NCBI RefSeq assembly: GCF_032268605.1
Contig: NZ_CP130318.1
Coordinates: 4,311,001 to 4,375,000 of the forward strand
Direction: 5' to 3'
DNA length: 64,000 bases
Source: Paenibacillus aurantius
GTDB taxonomy: Bacteria > Bacillota > Bacilli > Paenibacillales > NBRC-103111
Part shown: in pieces, positions 1 through 8,390 of the stretch
Layout: every line of letters begins with the position of its first letter
Numbering within the stretch: position 1 is the stretch's first letter
Program-made: the position numbers and the translations under genes
The notes under the pieces: model-generated
Seen by the model: only the letters and a program-made list of their open reading frames with translations
Database searches by the model: none
What the model was told of the DNA's origin: nothing

Positions 1-672
1 GCCGCGGTGGTAGAGGATGGCACTGATTTCGCGGGCCGTCTCTTCGGCCGAGCTGATCAGCGTCACGTCCGGTCCCATTCCCTCGCGAATGGCGCCCGTC
101 AGGAACGGATAATGCGTGCAGCCGAGGATGAGGCAGTCCAAGGGAAACCGCCGGATCGGCTCCAGTGTAATCCTTACCGTTTCCTTCGCATGGTCCGACA
201 GGAACTGGCCGGACTCCACAAGGGGCACGAAGGTCGGACAGGCCAGGCTGACAATTTCCAGCTGAGGCGAAATCTCTTTGAGGGCGTATTCATAAGCCCG
301 GCTCTTCACGGTGCCTTCCGTGCCGATCACACCGACCGTCCCCCGCCGGGTATGCTTGATCGCGGCTCTCGCCCCGGGAGCGATAACCCCGACGACGGGG
401 ATCTCCACGCGGGAGCGGATATCCTCCAAAGCAACGGCCGTTGCGGTGTTGCAGGCAATCACGATCATTTTAGGCTCGAATTGAGTCAGGTAGTCTACGA
501 TTTGCCGGGTAAAGAGAACGACTTCCTCTGGGGAACGGGGGCCGTAGGGAGTTCTCGCGGTGTCGCCGAAATAAATCACTTTCTCCTGCGGCAGCTGCCG
601 GAGAACCTCCTTCACAACCGTCAATCCGCCAACGCCCGAGTCTAGAACGGCAATGGCATTATGCAAGACCAT
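1..672 (-). CDS. murI: Glutamate racemase, 3' end cut by window edge
   Basis: Cytoplasmic enzyme that interconverts L- and D-glutamate and supplies D-glutamate for peptidoglycan. Reading the minus strand from ATG at 672 gives an uninterrupted frame to base 1 (224 codons). The N-terminus carries the DSGVGGLTV motif, then the first catalytic cysteine in CNTATA (about residue 70) and the second in GCTHYPF (about residue 180), so both racemase cysteines are present. An AAAGGA ribosome binding site precedes the ATG by about five bases. Only the last few dozen codons lie outside the window. Family assignment is secure. Bacillales can carry two paralogues (racE, yrpC) and the symbol does not distinguish them. 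Confidence 0.95.
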   Translation of the reverse strand, partial: MVLHNAIAVLDSGVGGLTVVKEVLRQLPQEKVIYFGDTARTPYGPRSPEEVVLFTRQIVDYLTQFEPKMIVIACNTATAVALEDIRSRVEIPVVGVIAPGARAAIKHTRRGTVGVIGTEGTVKSRAYEYALKEISPQLEIVSLACPTFVPLVESGQFLSDHAKETVRITLEPIRRFPLDCLILGCTHYPFLTGAIREGMGPDVTLISSAEETAREISAILYHRG

Positions 673-778
673 ACGCTTCCTTTGCAGTAAAATAAGTGCG
701 GTAAACTAATGATAGATTATGACCACGGGCGGTGAAACGTACGGACGATCGGCCGGCGGACACCCGAAAGCACGGAAA

Positions 779-1798
779 TTATTTTTGAAAATCGGTCAGG
801 AGCCCAAATTGATAGCCTTCCTTCTTGATCCCTTTAATGATCCGGTCCAGAGCCTCGATATTGTCCTCGGAGCCCTGATGCATCAGGATGATGTTTCCGT
901 CGTGAAGGTTGTTCATGATGTCGTTATACGAATCATCGGGACCGTTGGCCCGCGGTTCCCAGTCCCGCATCGCCGTGGACCAGAAAACAGAAGTATACCC
1001 CATATCCGAAACCAAGTCCAGCAGGTGCATGCTGTACGTCCCGTACGGGAAGCGGAAGAACGGCTGGATCGGCTTGCCGGTAATGTCCTGATACATCTTG
1101 GCGTAATCTTCGATTTCCTTTCGGACTTGGGCATCGGATAACGTCGTCATGTCCTTGTGGGACATCGTATGGTTCGCCACCAGATGGCCGTCATTGACCA
1201 GCCGCTTCAGAAAATCGGGATGGGCCTTCACGTTGTAGCCGGCCAGAAAGTAATTGGCCTTCACCCCGTTATCCTTCAGAACCTTCAGCATCTTATCGAC
1301 GTCACCGAGCGGTCCGCCGGTATCAAAAGTCAGGTAAACCTTCTTCCCGGTTCCCACGTAGGCGACCTTCTGGTTAGCCGTATACTGTTTGACCTCCGCC
1401 GGGAAGCCGGGGACCTCTCCTTTTTTCTTCTTCATATAATACCAGGAAACGGATTTGCGGCTTGAATCTCCTGACGGCTTCGCCGTGGGAGCGGAAGTCG
1501 GTTTAGCGGTAGGCGCGGTAGTAGGCTTCACGGACGGCTTGGCCGTCTCCGGAGGCTTGACGCTCGGACTGGGTGAAGGGGCCGTTGGAGAAGGCACCGC
1601 GGTCGGCGTCGGGCTGGGTGCTGCGGGACTTGGAGAAGGCGTCGTCTTCGGAGACGGGGGCGCGCTGGGGGCCGGACTCGCGGCTGCCTCCTGTTTGGGG
1701 CTGGCCGGAGGTTCCGCTCCTTCTTGGGCACCGGTGCAGGCAGCGAGCATCGCCGAAAGCACGGCGGCGGATACGGCAGCGTTCCATCGTTTGTTCAA
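779..1798 (-). CDS. PdaA-like polysaccharide deacetylase lipoprotein
   Basis: Predicted surface lipoprotein of 339 residues with a NodB/PdaA-type deacetylase domain. The start is a TTG at 1798 behind AAGGAGTGA; an upstream in-frame ATG at 1855 has no such site. The signal peptide ends in lipobox LAAC. A Pro/Ser/Thr/Lys/Ala-rich linker of about 100 residues follows (DNA about 1455-1700). The catalytic domain fills the C-terminal 200 residues: motif 1 is TFDTG, where the usual second acid (TFDDG) is Thr, motif 2 is NHTMSH, and later FRFPYG and VFWS...DW resemble PdaA, which makes muramic delta-lactam in spore cortex. The Asp-to-Thr change resembles the Asp-to-Asn variant of PdaA (TFDNG). Substrate is inferred; it could be peptidoglycan or another surface glycan. 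Confidence 0.85.
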   Translation of the reverse strand: MNKRWNAAVSAAVLSAMLAACTGAQEGAEPPASPKQEAAASPAPSAPPSPKTTPSPSPAAPSPTPTAVPSPTAPSPSPSVKPPETAKPSVKPTTAPTAKPTSAPTAKPSGDSSRKSVSWYYMKKKKGEVPGFPAEVKQYTANQKVAYVGTGKKVYLTFDTGGPLGDVDKMLKVLKDNGVKANYFLAGYNVKAHPDFLKRLVNDGHLVANHTMSHKDMTTLSDAQVRKEIEDYAKMYQDITGKPIQPFFRFPYGTYSMHLLDLVSDMGYTSVFWSTAMRDWEPRANGPDDSYNDIMNNLHDGNIILMHQGSEDNIEALDRIIKGIKKEGYQFGLLTDFQK

Positions 1799-1936
1799 AA
1801 AAGTCACTCCTTGCTTAGGTTCGTAAAACGTTTGTTCCCTGTTACAATTCGACATGATTCCCGCAATCCCTGTCCCTTCTTCCTATCCGCTCGGAAACTT
1901 TTGGCACCCTCGCTCAATAGGGTGGAAAATTTATTT

Positions 1937-1966
1937 TTTACTTCACCAAAATAGGGTTAATAATAT
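1937..1966 (+). promoter_or_regulatory. Probable sigma-A promoter of the Gfo/Idh gene
   Basis: A -35-like TTTACT (1937-1942) and a -10-like TAATAT (1961-1966) are separated by 18 bases, about 30 bases upstream of the ATG at 1998. The AT-rich context supports it. No operator is obvious. Confidence 0.5.
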
Positions 1967-1997
1967 AGGAATCCATTTGCGTAGGAGGCGGAAGGTC

Positions 1998-3056
1998 ATG
2001 AAGAAATACAAAGCGGGGATTATCGGCTGCGGCAACATTTTTCCCATGCATGCCGCATCCATTCAGCTGTCGGATATCGCCGAAGTCGAGGCCGTATGCG
2101 ACGTCAAGGAAGACCGGGCGAAGAACAGCGCAGCTAAGTATAATTGCCATTACTATACCGATTATGAGGAAATGCTCGAGAAGGCGGATATCGACGTCGT
2201 ACATATCTGTACCCCTCACTATAATCATGCGGACATTGCCATTGCCGCCGCCAACAAGGGCAAGCATGTCCTTACGGAGAAGCCCATGAGCATCTCGATT
2301 GAGCAGGCGAAGGAGATGGTCGAGGCGTGCGAACGTAACGGAGTCACATTGGGCGTGATTTTCCAGAACCGCTACAATCCCGGGTCCCAGCTGATCAAGA
2401 ACGCGATTCAGGACGGCAGCCTGGGGCAGATTCTTGGGGCCAAATGCTCCGTTACCTGGAAGCGGACCGACGATTATTACAAGAAGAGCGATTGGAAGGG
2501 AACGTGGAGCAAGGAAGGCGGCGGCGTTCTCATCGACCAGGCGATTCATACCATGGACCTTATGCGCTGGTTCGTCGGCGAGGACATCGAATACGTGGAT
2601 GCCCAGATCGCGAACCGGGCCCACGAGAAGATTGAAGTGGAGGACAGCGCGGAGGGGGTCATCAAATTCACGAACGGGGTGTTCGCCGGGTTCTTCGCCA
2701 TCAATTATTACAGCTATGACGCCCCGGTCGAAATCGAAATTCACGGCGTGAAGGGCATCGCCAAGATGGTAGCTGACCGCGCCACCATCACCTACAACGA
2801 CGGGACGGAAATCACCCGGGACAAGAACCCGAATGAAGTGATCGATTACGGCGAAGGGGTCAAAATCTACTGGGGCGTCAGCCATTCCAAGCAGATCCGC
2901 GATTACTACTATTCGCTTCAGGCCGGCAAAGCTCCGTACATCGACGGCCGGGAGGCGATGAAAACGCAGGAATTGATCGCGGCGGTGTACCAGTCCGGCA
3001 AGGAGAACAAACGGGTATACCTGAACTCGCCTGAAGACAAAAAAGCCGAAAAATAG
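1998..3056 (+). CDS. Gfo/Idh/MocA family NAD(P)-dependent oxidoreductase
   Basis: Cytosolic sugar or inositol-type dehydrogenase of 352 residues. The N-terminal Rossmann fold shows GIIGCGNI, then the family Lys motif TEKP (about residue 95), and a C-terminal domain with the DQAIHTMDL histidine motif that completes the usual catalytic Lys/His set. Start chosen at 1998 because GTAGGAGGCGG sits just upstream; an open frame reaching back to 1854 has no ribosome site. It converges on a GH4 glycosidase, with a shared terminator between them, so both may serve catabolism of a glycoside. The precise substrate cannot be read from sequence. Confidence 0.9.
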   Translation: MKKYKAGIIGCGNIFPMHAASIQLSDIAEVEAVCDVKEDRAKNSAAKYNCHYYTDYEEMLEKADIDVVHICTPHYNHADIAIAAANKGKHVLTEKPMSISIEQAKEMVEACERNGVTLGVIFQNRYNPGSQLIKNAIQDGSLGQILGAKCSVTWKRTDDYYKKSDWKGTWSKEGGGVLIDQAIHTMDLMRWFVGEDIEYVDAQIANRAHEKIEVEDSAEGVIKFTNGVFAGFFAINYYSYDAPVEIEIHGVKGIAKMVADRATITYNDGTEITRDKNPNEVIDYGEGVKIYWGVSHSKQIRDYYYSLQAGKAPYIDGREAMKTQELIAAVYQSGKENKRVYLNSPEDKKAEK

Positions 3057-3104
3057 GATTTGTAGAAGCGAAGAGCGAGCTTCGTAAAAGCTAGAGGAAG
3101 ATGC

Positions 3105-3132
3105 AAAAAGGAGCCCTTGTGGGCTCCTTTTT
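3105..3132. terminator. Bidirectional terminator between convergent genes
   Basis: A perfect 12-bp inverted repeat AAAAAGGAGCCC / GGGCTCCTTTTT with a TTGT loop has T-runs on both strands. It lies between the ends of the dehydrogenase (3056) and the glycosidase (3140). Confidence 0.9.
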
Positions 3133-3139
3133 GATCTGG

Positions 3140-4438
3140 TCAGCTGAATTTCGGCAGCCAGTCGCCGTGCGCTTCGATCAGTTCGTCGCACATGGCTACG
3201 ATGTCGTCCATGGACAGCTCCGCAGACGTGTGGGGATCGAGCAGGGCCGCATGGTAAATGTGGTCCTTCTTGCCGGTGAGCGCCGCTTCGATGGTGAGCA
3301 GCTGGGTATTGATGTTGGTCCGGTTAAGAGCCGCACATTGAGGAGGCAGGTCTCCGACATACGTCGGCGTCACGCCGCTGGCGTCAACGAGGCAGGGAAC
3401 CTCGACACAGGCTTCCTTCGGCAGGTTCGTGATCAGGCCGGTGTTCATGACGTTGCCGCCGATCTTGTAAGGCTTGTCGGTCTCGATGGCTTCCATGATA
3501 TGGGAAGCGTATTCATGGCTGCGGCAGTGCTCGAGCGATTTGTCGTTGACGAGCTCCTCCCGCATTTTGGCCCATTTCTCGATCTGCCGGATGCAGCGGC
3601 GCGGGTACTCGTCCAGCGGAATATTAAAGCGGTCGATCAGCTCGGGGTAGTTCCGCTTGATGAAATAAGGATGGTATTCCGCATTGTGCTCGGAGGATTC
3701 CGTGATGTAGTACCCGAACCTGAGCATCATTTCGTAGCGGACCATGTCATGGTGCTTTTCATTCTGCTTCTCGGCCGCCCTCTTCTTGATTTCAGGATAC
3801 AGGTCCTTGCCGTCCTTGGTGACTTCCAATAGCCAGGCCATATGGTTGATGCCGGCAATCTTCCATTGGACACCTGTATCGTCCATTTCGAGAGCCCGGA
3901 ACAAATGAGGGACGCACGCCTGCACGCTGTGGCACAAGCCCACCGTCTTGACTCCTCCGTAAGTGTTCATCACATTGGTGAGTACGGCCATCGGATTCGT
4001 ATAATTCATGAATAGCGCATCGGGGCATACCTCCCGAATGTCCTTCGCAAAGTCTAGCATGACCGGGATGGTGCGCAGGTTGCGGAAAATGCCTCCGATC
4101 CCGATCGTATCGGCGATGGTCTGGCGCAGTCCGTATTTCTTCGGAATCTCAAAATCCGTGATGGTGCAAGGGTCATAGCCGCCCACCTGAATGGCATTGA
4201 CCACATATTTGGCTCCACGAAGGGCTTCCTTGCGGTCGGAATAAGCCTTGATGATGCAGGAGCTTCCGCTCGTGGCCTTCAGGTTGTTCAGCATCTGCTC
4301 CGAATCCTTCAGCCGTTCCGGGTTAATGTCAAACAGGGCGATTTCAAAGCCCTGCAGAGCCGGCACCTGCATGCTGTCGCCGAGCACGTTCTTGGCGAAG
4401 ACGGTACTGCCTGCTCCGAGGAAAGTAATTTTGGACAT
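3140..4438 (-). CDS. melA: GH4 family alpha-galactosidase/alpha-glucosidase
   Basis: NAD- and Mn-dependent glycosidase of 432 residues, the usual GH4 length. These enzymes hydrolyse glycosides by oxidation at C3, elimination and re-addition. The N-terminal Rossmann fold has GAGSTVF. NYTNPM (about residue 150) and the metal-binding Cys/His segment CHSVQ (about residue 175) are present; the CHS form is typical of GH4 members acting on unphosphorylated alpha-galactosides or alpha-glucosides. The ATG at 4438 follows GGAGGT; the open frame extends upstream without support. No transporter lies beside it. The galactosidase label is the most likely reading, but alpha-glucosidase or alpha-glucuronidase remains possible. 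Confidence 0.85.
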   Translation of the reverse strand: MSKITFLGAGSTVFAKNVLGDSMQVPALQGFEIALFDINPERLKDSEQMLNNLKATSGSSCIIKAYSDRKEALRGAKYVVNAIQVGGYDPCTITDFEIPKKYGLRQTIADTIGIGGIFRNLRTIPVMLDFAKDIREVCPDALFMNYTNPMAVLTNVMNTYGGVKTVGLCHSVQACVPHLFRALEMDDTGVQWKIAGINHMAWLLEVTKDGKDLYPEIKKRAAEKQNEKHHDMVRYEMMLRFGYYITESSEHNAEYHPYFIKRNYPELIDRFNIPLDEYPRRCIRQIEKWAKMREELVNDKSLEHCRSHEYASHIMEAIETDKPYKIGGNVMNTGLITNLPKEACVEVPCLVDASGVTPTYVGDLPPQCAALNRTNINTQLLTIEAALTGKKDHIYHAALLDPHTSAELSMDDIVAMCDELIEAHGDWLPKFS

Positions 4439-4484
4439 CGATCCATGACCTCCAGGGGAAAGTTTGACTTGCTTATCCCACTTT

Positions 4485-4506
4485 ACACCCGAATCGGGTA
4501 AAATCG
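4485..4506. promoter_or_regulatory. Imperfect palindrome upstream of the GH4 gene
   Basis: On the minus strand TTTTACCCGAT faces TCGGGTGTAAA about 50 bases before the GH4 start, an imperfect inverted repeat that could be an operator for a sugar-responsive repressor. Coordinates are approximate. Confidence 0.35.
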
Positions 4507-4567
4507 AATGGAAGAAAGCCATTTCCATATGGAGGAATGTAGTTTGTTTCGGGCGGGTATCCCCGAC

Positions 4568-4990
4568 TTACCGGGAGGCCCGGCGGACCATAAAGAGCAG
4601 AACCGTAATGATGATAAAGGCGATCAGGGCGAGCAGCGGAATCGTTACCACTCCCCACCAGTCGAGATAATCATATTCGCACGGCACCCGGCCGCAGGCG
4701 GTCGCATTGTCGTGAAAATAAGGAACCTTCTGAATGGCATAGTGGTAGATGGAGATGCACCCGCCGATGATGGACAACGGCAGCCCATAGCGCCAGATAC
4801 CGTAATCCTTGCGCACTGCAGCGATTCCAAGCAGAATGGTCAGCGGATACATGAAGATCCGCTGGAACCAGCACAGCTTGCACGGCTCGAACTGCATAAT
4901 CTCCGAGAGGTACAAGCTTCCCGCGGCTGCCACGAGCGCAGCCGCGAAGGAGAGGTATAACCCGTTCTCCAGCACAAATTTTTTGTTCAT
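4568..4990 (-). CDS. bdbC: Disulfide bond formation protein, DsbB/BdbC family
   Basis: Membrane thiol-quinone oxidoreductase of 140 residues with four hydrophobic segments (about 8-30, 43-60, 67-85, 112-133). The first external loop carries CKLC (C37 and C40); the second has a Cys pair in ACGRVPC, as in BdbC. It would reoxidise an extracytoplasmic thioredoxin-like partner (BdbD), which is not in the window. ATG at 4990 has only a weak AAGGATG upstream. It is divergent from the AraC gene and lies 129 bases upstream of the GH4 gene on the same strand, too far to assume one operon. Confidence 0.9.
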   Translation of the reverse strand: MNKKFVLENGLYLSFAAALVAAAGSLYLSEIMQFEPCKLCWFQRIFMYPLTILLGIAAVRKDYGIWRYGLPLSIIGGCISIYHYAIQKVPYFHDNATACGRVPCEYDYLDWWGVVTIPLLALIAFIIITVLLFMVRRASR

Positions 4991-5162
4991 CTTCTCTATT
5001 CATCCTTCCAAGCCTGCCGACGATATTACAAAAATCGGTTCCGGCGACCGTTGTTTTCTATTATTTTGAGGCAGACGTCCCGGATTTGCAAGAAATCCGT
5101 TGCACCGCTTCCGTTTATCCTTCATCATTATAGGTAGCTTACCTCAGCAAGGAGGAGCCGTC

Positions 5163-6023
5163 ATGGCCGACATCCGTCATCAAGTATCCATTAACGCCCA
5201 CCCAAGCAAAGGAGAGCTTACCGTTCTGTTTGCCGGAAGCGCCGAAACGGAGCCTCGGCATTCCGTGGGACCCCAGGTGCTCGACTATCATCTCGTCCAC
5301 TATGTCCTTTCAGGCAAGGGGCGCTTTCGCTGCATGGGCAAGGAGTATGAGCTTGGAGCCGGCGATTCCTTCTTCATCTTTCCGGGGGAACTTGCGGCCT
5401 ATGAATCGGACGGGGAAGATCCGTGGACGTACCGCTGGATCGCCATGGAAGGAACGGATGCCGACCGGCTGCTCAGCCTGCGGAGCATCACCGCCCACCG
5501 GCCGGTGGTCAAAGGCTCCGGACGCCGGATCCCCCTTCTCTTCCGCCGGATTCAGCGGACCCTCCAGGAAGGCAAGCCGGAGAACGATCTCCAGGCGGAA
5601 GGCTATTTGCGGCTTCTGCTCGCCGAATGGGCGAAGGATGCCGGAATCCGTCCGGACGAGCCGGATGAGCCCGAAAGCGAAGGCCGCCGGCAGGTGGACC
5701 AGGCGATCCGCTGGCTGACGCTGCAGTACTCCCAGCCGGTCTCTATCGATCATATGGCCCAGACGCTCGGGTACCATCGGACCTACTTGTCCAAAATTTT
5801 TAAACAGCAGACCGGCCTCTCTCCGATGAATTTTCTGCTCAAGATCCGGATGGAACGGGCCCGGCTCCTGCTTGAGAAGCCGCTGACGATCGAACAGGTC
5901 GCCTCCTCCGTGGGCTTCTCCGACGCCCTCTATTTCTCTAAGCAGTTCAAGAAATGGTATGGCGCGTCCCCAAGTGATTATCGGCAGGAAAACCAGGGAA
6001 AGCTCCGGTTTGACTGCTTATAA
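5163..6023 (+). CDS. AraC family transcriptional regulator
   Basis: Cytosolic DNA-binding protein of 286 residues. The N-terminal half is a cupin-type sensing domain (HYVLSGKGRF, then YELGAGDSFFIFPGE). The C-terminal hundred residues form the two helix-turn-helix units of the HTH_18 type, including HMAQTLGYHRTYLSKIFK and IEQVASSVGFSDALYFSKQFK. AAGGAGGAG places the start at 5163 rather than the in-frame ATG at 5100. Such regulators usually control sugar utilisation; no target gene is adjacent on the same strand. Confidence 0.92.
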   Translation: MADIRHQVSINAHPSKGELTVLFAGSAETEPRHSVGPQVLDYHLVHYVLSGKGRFRCMGKEYELGAGDSFFIFPGELAAYESDGEDPWTYRWIAMEGTDADRLLSLRSITAHRPVVKGSGRRIPLLFRRIQRTLQEGKPENDLQAEGYLRLLLAEWAKDAGIRPDEPDEPESEGRRQVDQAIRWLTLQYSQPVSIDHMAQTLGYHRTYLSKIFKQQTGLSPMNFLLKIRMERARLLLEKPLTIEQVASSVGFSDALYFSKQFKKWYGASPSDYRQENQGKLRFDCL

Positions 6024-6134
6024 CGTAGATCAAGTAACATTAAGTAAATTTTTTTATAGGTTTGGTGTAACAAAATATCAAGTCATGCTGTCTATAGAAG
6101 TAAAGAGACTCCATTCGACAAAAACTGACTAATC

Positions 6135-6177
6135 CCGCGCATCCGGTGGGAACTATTTCCCGGATGTCCTGTCGCGG
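6135..6177 (+). promoter_or_regulatory. Structured mRNA leader just before the EAL gene
   Basis: Nested complementary arms CCGCG...CGCGG, CATCC...GGATG and GGGAA...TTCCC fold around a CTAT loop, with a GGT bulge on the left side and TCCTGT on the right. The structure ends four bases before the AAAGGA ribosome site of the gene starting at 6191. It does not match any c-di-GMP riboswitch core that I know. Confidence 0.5.
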
Positions 6178-6190
6178 CGGAAAGGATACC

Positions 6191-7939
6191 ATGTTAAAAA
6201 TACCCGTCCTTCAAAATGGAATCAACGGCTGGGAGAATGTTCTCATTTCCGCTTCCGACGTTCTCAAAATCGTTAATACCGGCGGTCCCCGCCACGAAGT
6301 TCATACGCCGGAAGCGGTTTACGGGCTTGACCTCCCGTGGGACTGCATTGAGGAATGGCTGCTCGACGAGGGCTTCGTCCAGCTGGATGAGAACAATATC
6401 GTTAACATCAACCGGGTCATCTCTTATGACGATTACAAAGGAACCGTTTTCTTCGGTCCCCAGGACGATCCGGAAGCAAAGACAGCCGCCGTGGCCGTGC
6501 TCCACAAGAAACGTCTCGGCCGGCTTCTCGGGGCCCTTCAGCAATCCAACGAAACCGCCACCGGCGCAGAGGGAGGCCGGGTTAACCGCGTGTCCATGCT
6601 GAGGGACCGGTTCAAGGACATTAAGACCCAGGCCGTTTACCTGGCATCGTTCGATCCGGTTACGGGATTGCCCAACCGCTCGTCCTTTCTCGACCGCATC
6701 GACCGGCTGATCGAAGCCCAGCACGAAAACCGGATGCTGGCCATTCTCGTTCTGACCGTGGACCGGTTCGCGGAAATCAATCATGCCCTCGGCTTGAAGG
6801 CGGGCGACGACCTCCTCGTGTATTTGGCCGAAAGCCTTAAAGGGTGCTTGAACGGCAAAGGGGAGGCCGCTCGTCTGTGTGGAGGAGACTTCGCCGTTCT
6901 TCTTCCCGAGGTGAGCCGCATGGAAGAAGCTACGGGTCTCGGCAAAAAGCTCCAGCAGCTGCTCGCCTCTTCCCCCTTCGTGATTCAGCAAAGAGAAATT
7001 CCCATCTCGGTGAGCATCGGCATCAGCTTCTCACCGAACGACGGAACGGATGCCGAGACGCTGCTCCGGCACGCCTTCATTGCTCTCGACGGGGCGAAGG
7101 CCAAAGGCGGAGGAATCGTGAATGTGTTTCATCCTTCCCTCTCTGACCGCACGCTGGAAAAGATGCACCTCGAAATAGAGCTGCAGAAGGCGTTTAAGGA
7201 CGAAACCCTGCAGCTGCAATACCAGCCGCTTATCCGGCTTAAGGATGGAACGGTATTCGGAATGGAGGCCCTGCTCCGCTGGAACCATCCCACGAAGGGC
7301 GCCATTCCCCCAAGCCTGTTCATTCCGGCTGCGGAAGCCTCCGGCTTGATCATCCCGATCGGCAATTGGGTCGTTAAACAGGCTTGCCGGCAAAACCGGG
7401 CCTGGCAGAACGCCGGACTTCCGCCGATTCTGATCTCGGTCAACATATCGGTCTACCAGCTCGAACACCCCGGCTTCGTCGGATACATAAAGGAAGTGCT
7501 TGCCGAAACAGGCCTCGCCCCCCACTACCTGTGCCTGGAAATAAGAGAAACCGTGGCGAGCGACAAGATCTCCCTTGCCCTCGATACGATCGAGAGACTT
7601 AAGGGCCTGGGCGTCAGCATCTCGATTGACGATTTCGGCACCGGCTATACGTCCTTGTCCTGGCTGAAACGGTTTAAGGTCAACACACTGAAAATTGACA
7701 AGTCGTTCATCGACGACCTCGACAAAGGTTCCGGTCATTCCGCGATCGCCGCCGCCCTGATCCGGCTCTGCCGGGAGCTGAACATCCGTTCGCTTGCCGA
7801 GGGCGTCGAAACGGAGGGCCAGCTCAAGGTGCTGAAGGAGCTCGGCTGTGATGACATCCAAGGCTATCTGTTCAGCCGTCCCCTCAGCATCCGGGATGCG
7901 GAACAGCTGCTGAAAGAAAATAAATCGTTCTCCGCTTGA
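6191..7939 (+). CDS. LytTR - degenerate GGDEF - EAL protein
   Basis: Protein of 582 residues with three domains. Residues 1-115 look like a LytTR DNA-binding domain (FVQLDENNIVNINRV, then AVLHKKRL). Residues about 150-315 are a GGDEF domain whose signature reads CGGDF instead of GGDEF, so cyclase activity is unlikely. Residues about 325-575 are an EAL domain with the key elements intact: EALLRW, NISVYQLE, LCLEIRET, DDFGTGY, LKID, EGVETEGQ. It is therefore probably a c-di-GMP phosphodiesterase that may bind DNA. AAAGGA fixes the start at 6191. No membrane segment is seen. A strong hairpin precedes the ribosome site and a terminator follows the gene, so it is a single-gene unit. Confidence 0.9.
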   Translation: MLKIPVLQNGINGWENVLISASDVLKIVNTGGPRHEVHTPEAVYGLDLPWDCIEEWLLDEGFVQLDENNIVNINRVISYDDYKGTVFFGPQDDPEAKTAAVAVLHKKRLGRLLGALQQSNETATGAEGGRVNRVSMLRDRFKDIKTQAVYLASFDPVTGLPNRSSFLDRIDRLIEAQHENRMLAILVLTVDRFAEINHALGLKAGDDLLVYLAESLKGCLNGKGEAARLCGGDFAVLLPEVSRMEEATGLGKKLQQLLASSPFVIQQREIPISVSIGISFSPNDGTDAETLLRHAFIALDGAKAKGGGIVNVFHPSLSDRTLEKMHLEIELQKAFKDETLQLQYQPLIRLKDGTVFGMEALLRWNHPTKGAIPPSLFIPAAEASGLIIPIGNWVVKQACRQNRAWQNAGLPPILISVNISVYQLEHPGFVGYIKEVLAETGLAPHYLCLEIRETVASDKISLALDTIERLKGLGVSISIDDFGTGYTSLSWLKRFKVNTLKIDKSFIDDLDKGSGHSAIAAALIRLCRELNIRSLAEGVETEGQLKVLKELGCDDIQGYLFSRPLSIRDAEQLLKENKSFSA

Positions 7940-7945
7940 CGGATC

Positions 7946-7978
7946 AAAAGGGAGCTCCTCCAACGAGGGCTCCCTTTT
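7946..7978 (+). terminator. Rho-independent terminator of the EAL gene
   Basis: AAAAGGGAGC pairs with GCTCCCTTTT, with an inner CCTC/GAGG stem and a CAAC loop. It starts seven bases after the stop codon. Confidence 0.88.
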
Positions 7979-8037
7979 AAGCTTGGGCCATGACCTATCC
8001 GTATTTCCTCTGGAGCAAGGCCGCTAAGCATCCGCTC

Positions 8038-8385
8038 TTATCCCTGACGGACGATCTCCGCTTCCTCTTCAAGCGAAATCTCCGACACCTGGGCCAGCTC
8101 TTGCCGGCTGTCTTCGGACTCGTTCCGGCGGAAGGACCAGCTTTTGACCTCGCCGATGACGGCTGAGCCCTTCTCCTTCGCCCGGTCCACCCACTCGGAG
8201 GTGGAGGTGCCGACCGAACGGGCCAGCTCCTGGGTTTTATCGCTCACATTCTGGTATTGATCCGCCAGATCCGCTCTTAATTCCTTGCCGGATTTGGGGG
8301 CGAAGAGAAGCGCGGTGACCGCTCCCAGCACGCCGCCCACCAGGGCGCCGACTGCGAAGGTTTTGCTGTTTTCCAATTTTGCCAT
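8038..8385 (-). CDS. YtxH domain protein
   Basis: Small membrane-associated protein of 115 residues. A glycine-rich hydrophobic segment near residues 9-30 (VGALVGGVLGAVTALLFAP) followed by the SGKELR signature is the YtxH hallmark. The rest is charged and helical. The ATG at 8385 follows AAGGAGTG; a GTG three codons earlier lies inside that ribosome site and is rejected. It starts five bases after the DUF948 stop, so the two form an operon. The family is often linked to general stress, but the molecular function is unknown. Confidence 0.88.
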   Translation of the reverse strand: MAKLENSKTFAVGALVGGVLGAVTALLFAPKSGKELRADLADQYQNVSDKTQELARSVGTSTSEWVDRAKEKGSAVIGEVKSWSFRRNESEDSRQELAQVSEISLEEEAEIVRQG

Positions 8386-8390
8386 GGGTA

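Noticed and set aside
1938..3191. 417-codon frame on the minus strand across the Gfo/Idh gene
   Set aside because: Antisense to a clear dehydrogenase; low-complexity composition and no ribosome site.
4438..4990. bdbC and the GH4 gene as one operon
   Set aside because: The 129-base gap contains a palindrome and a plausible separate control region, and the functions are unrelated.
6024..6190. c-di-GMP riboswitch before the EAL gene
   Set aside because: The stems seen do not carry the conserved core of either c-di-GMP riboswitch class.
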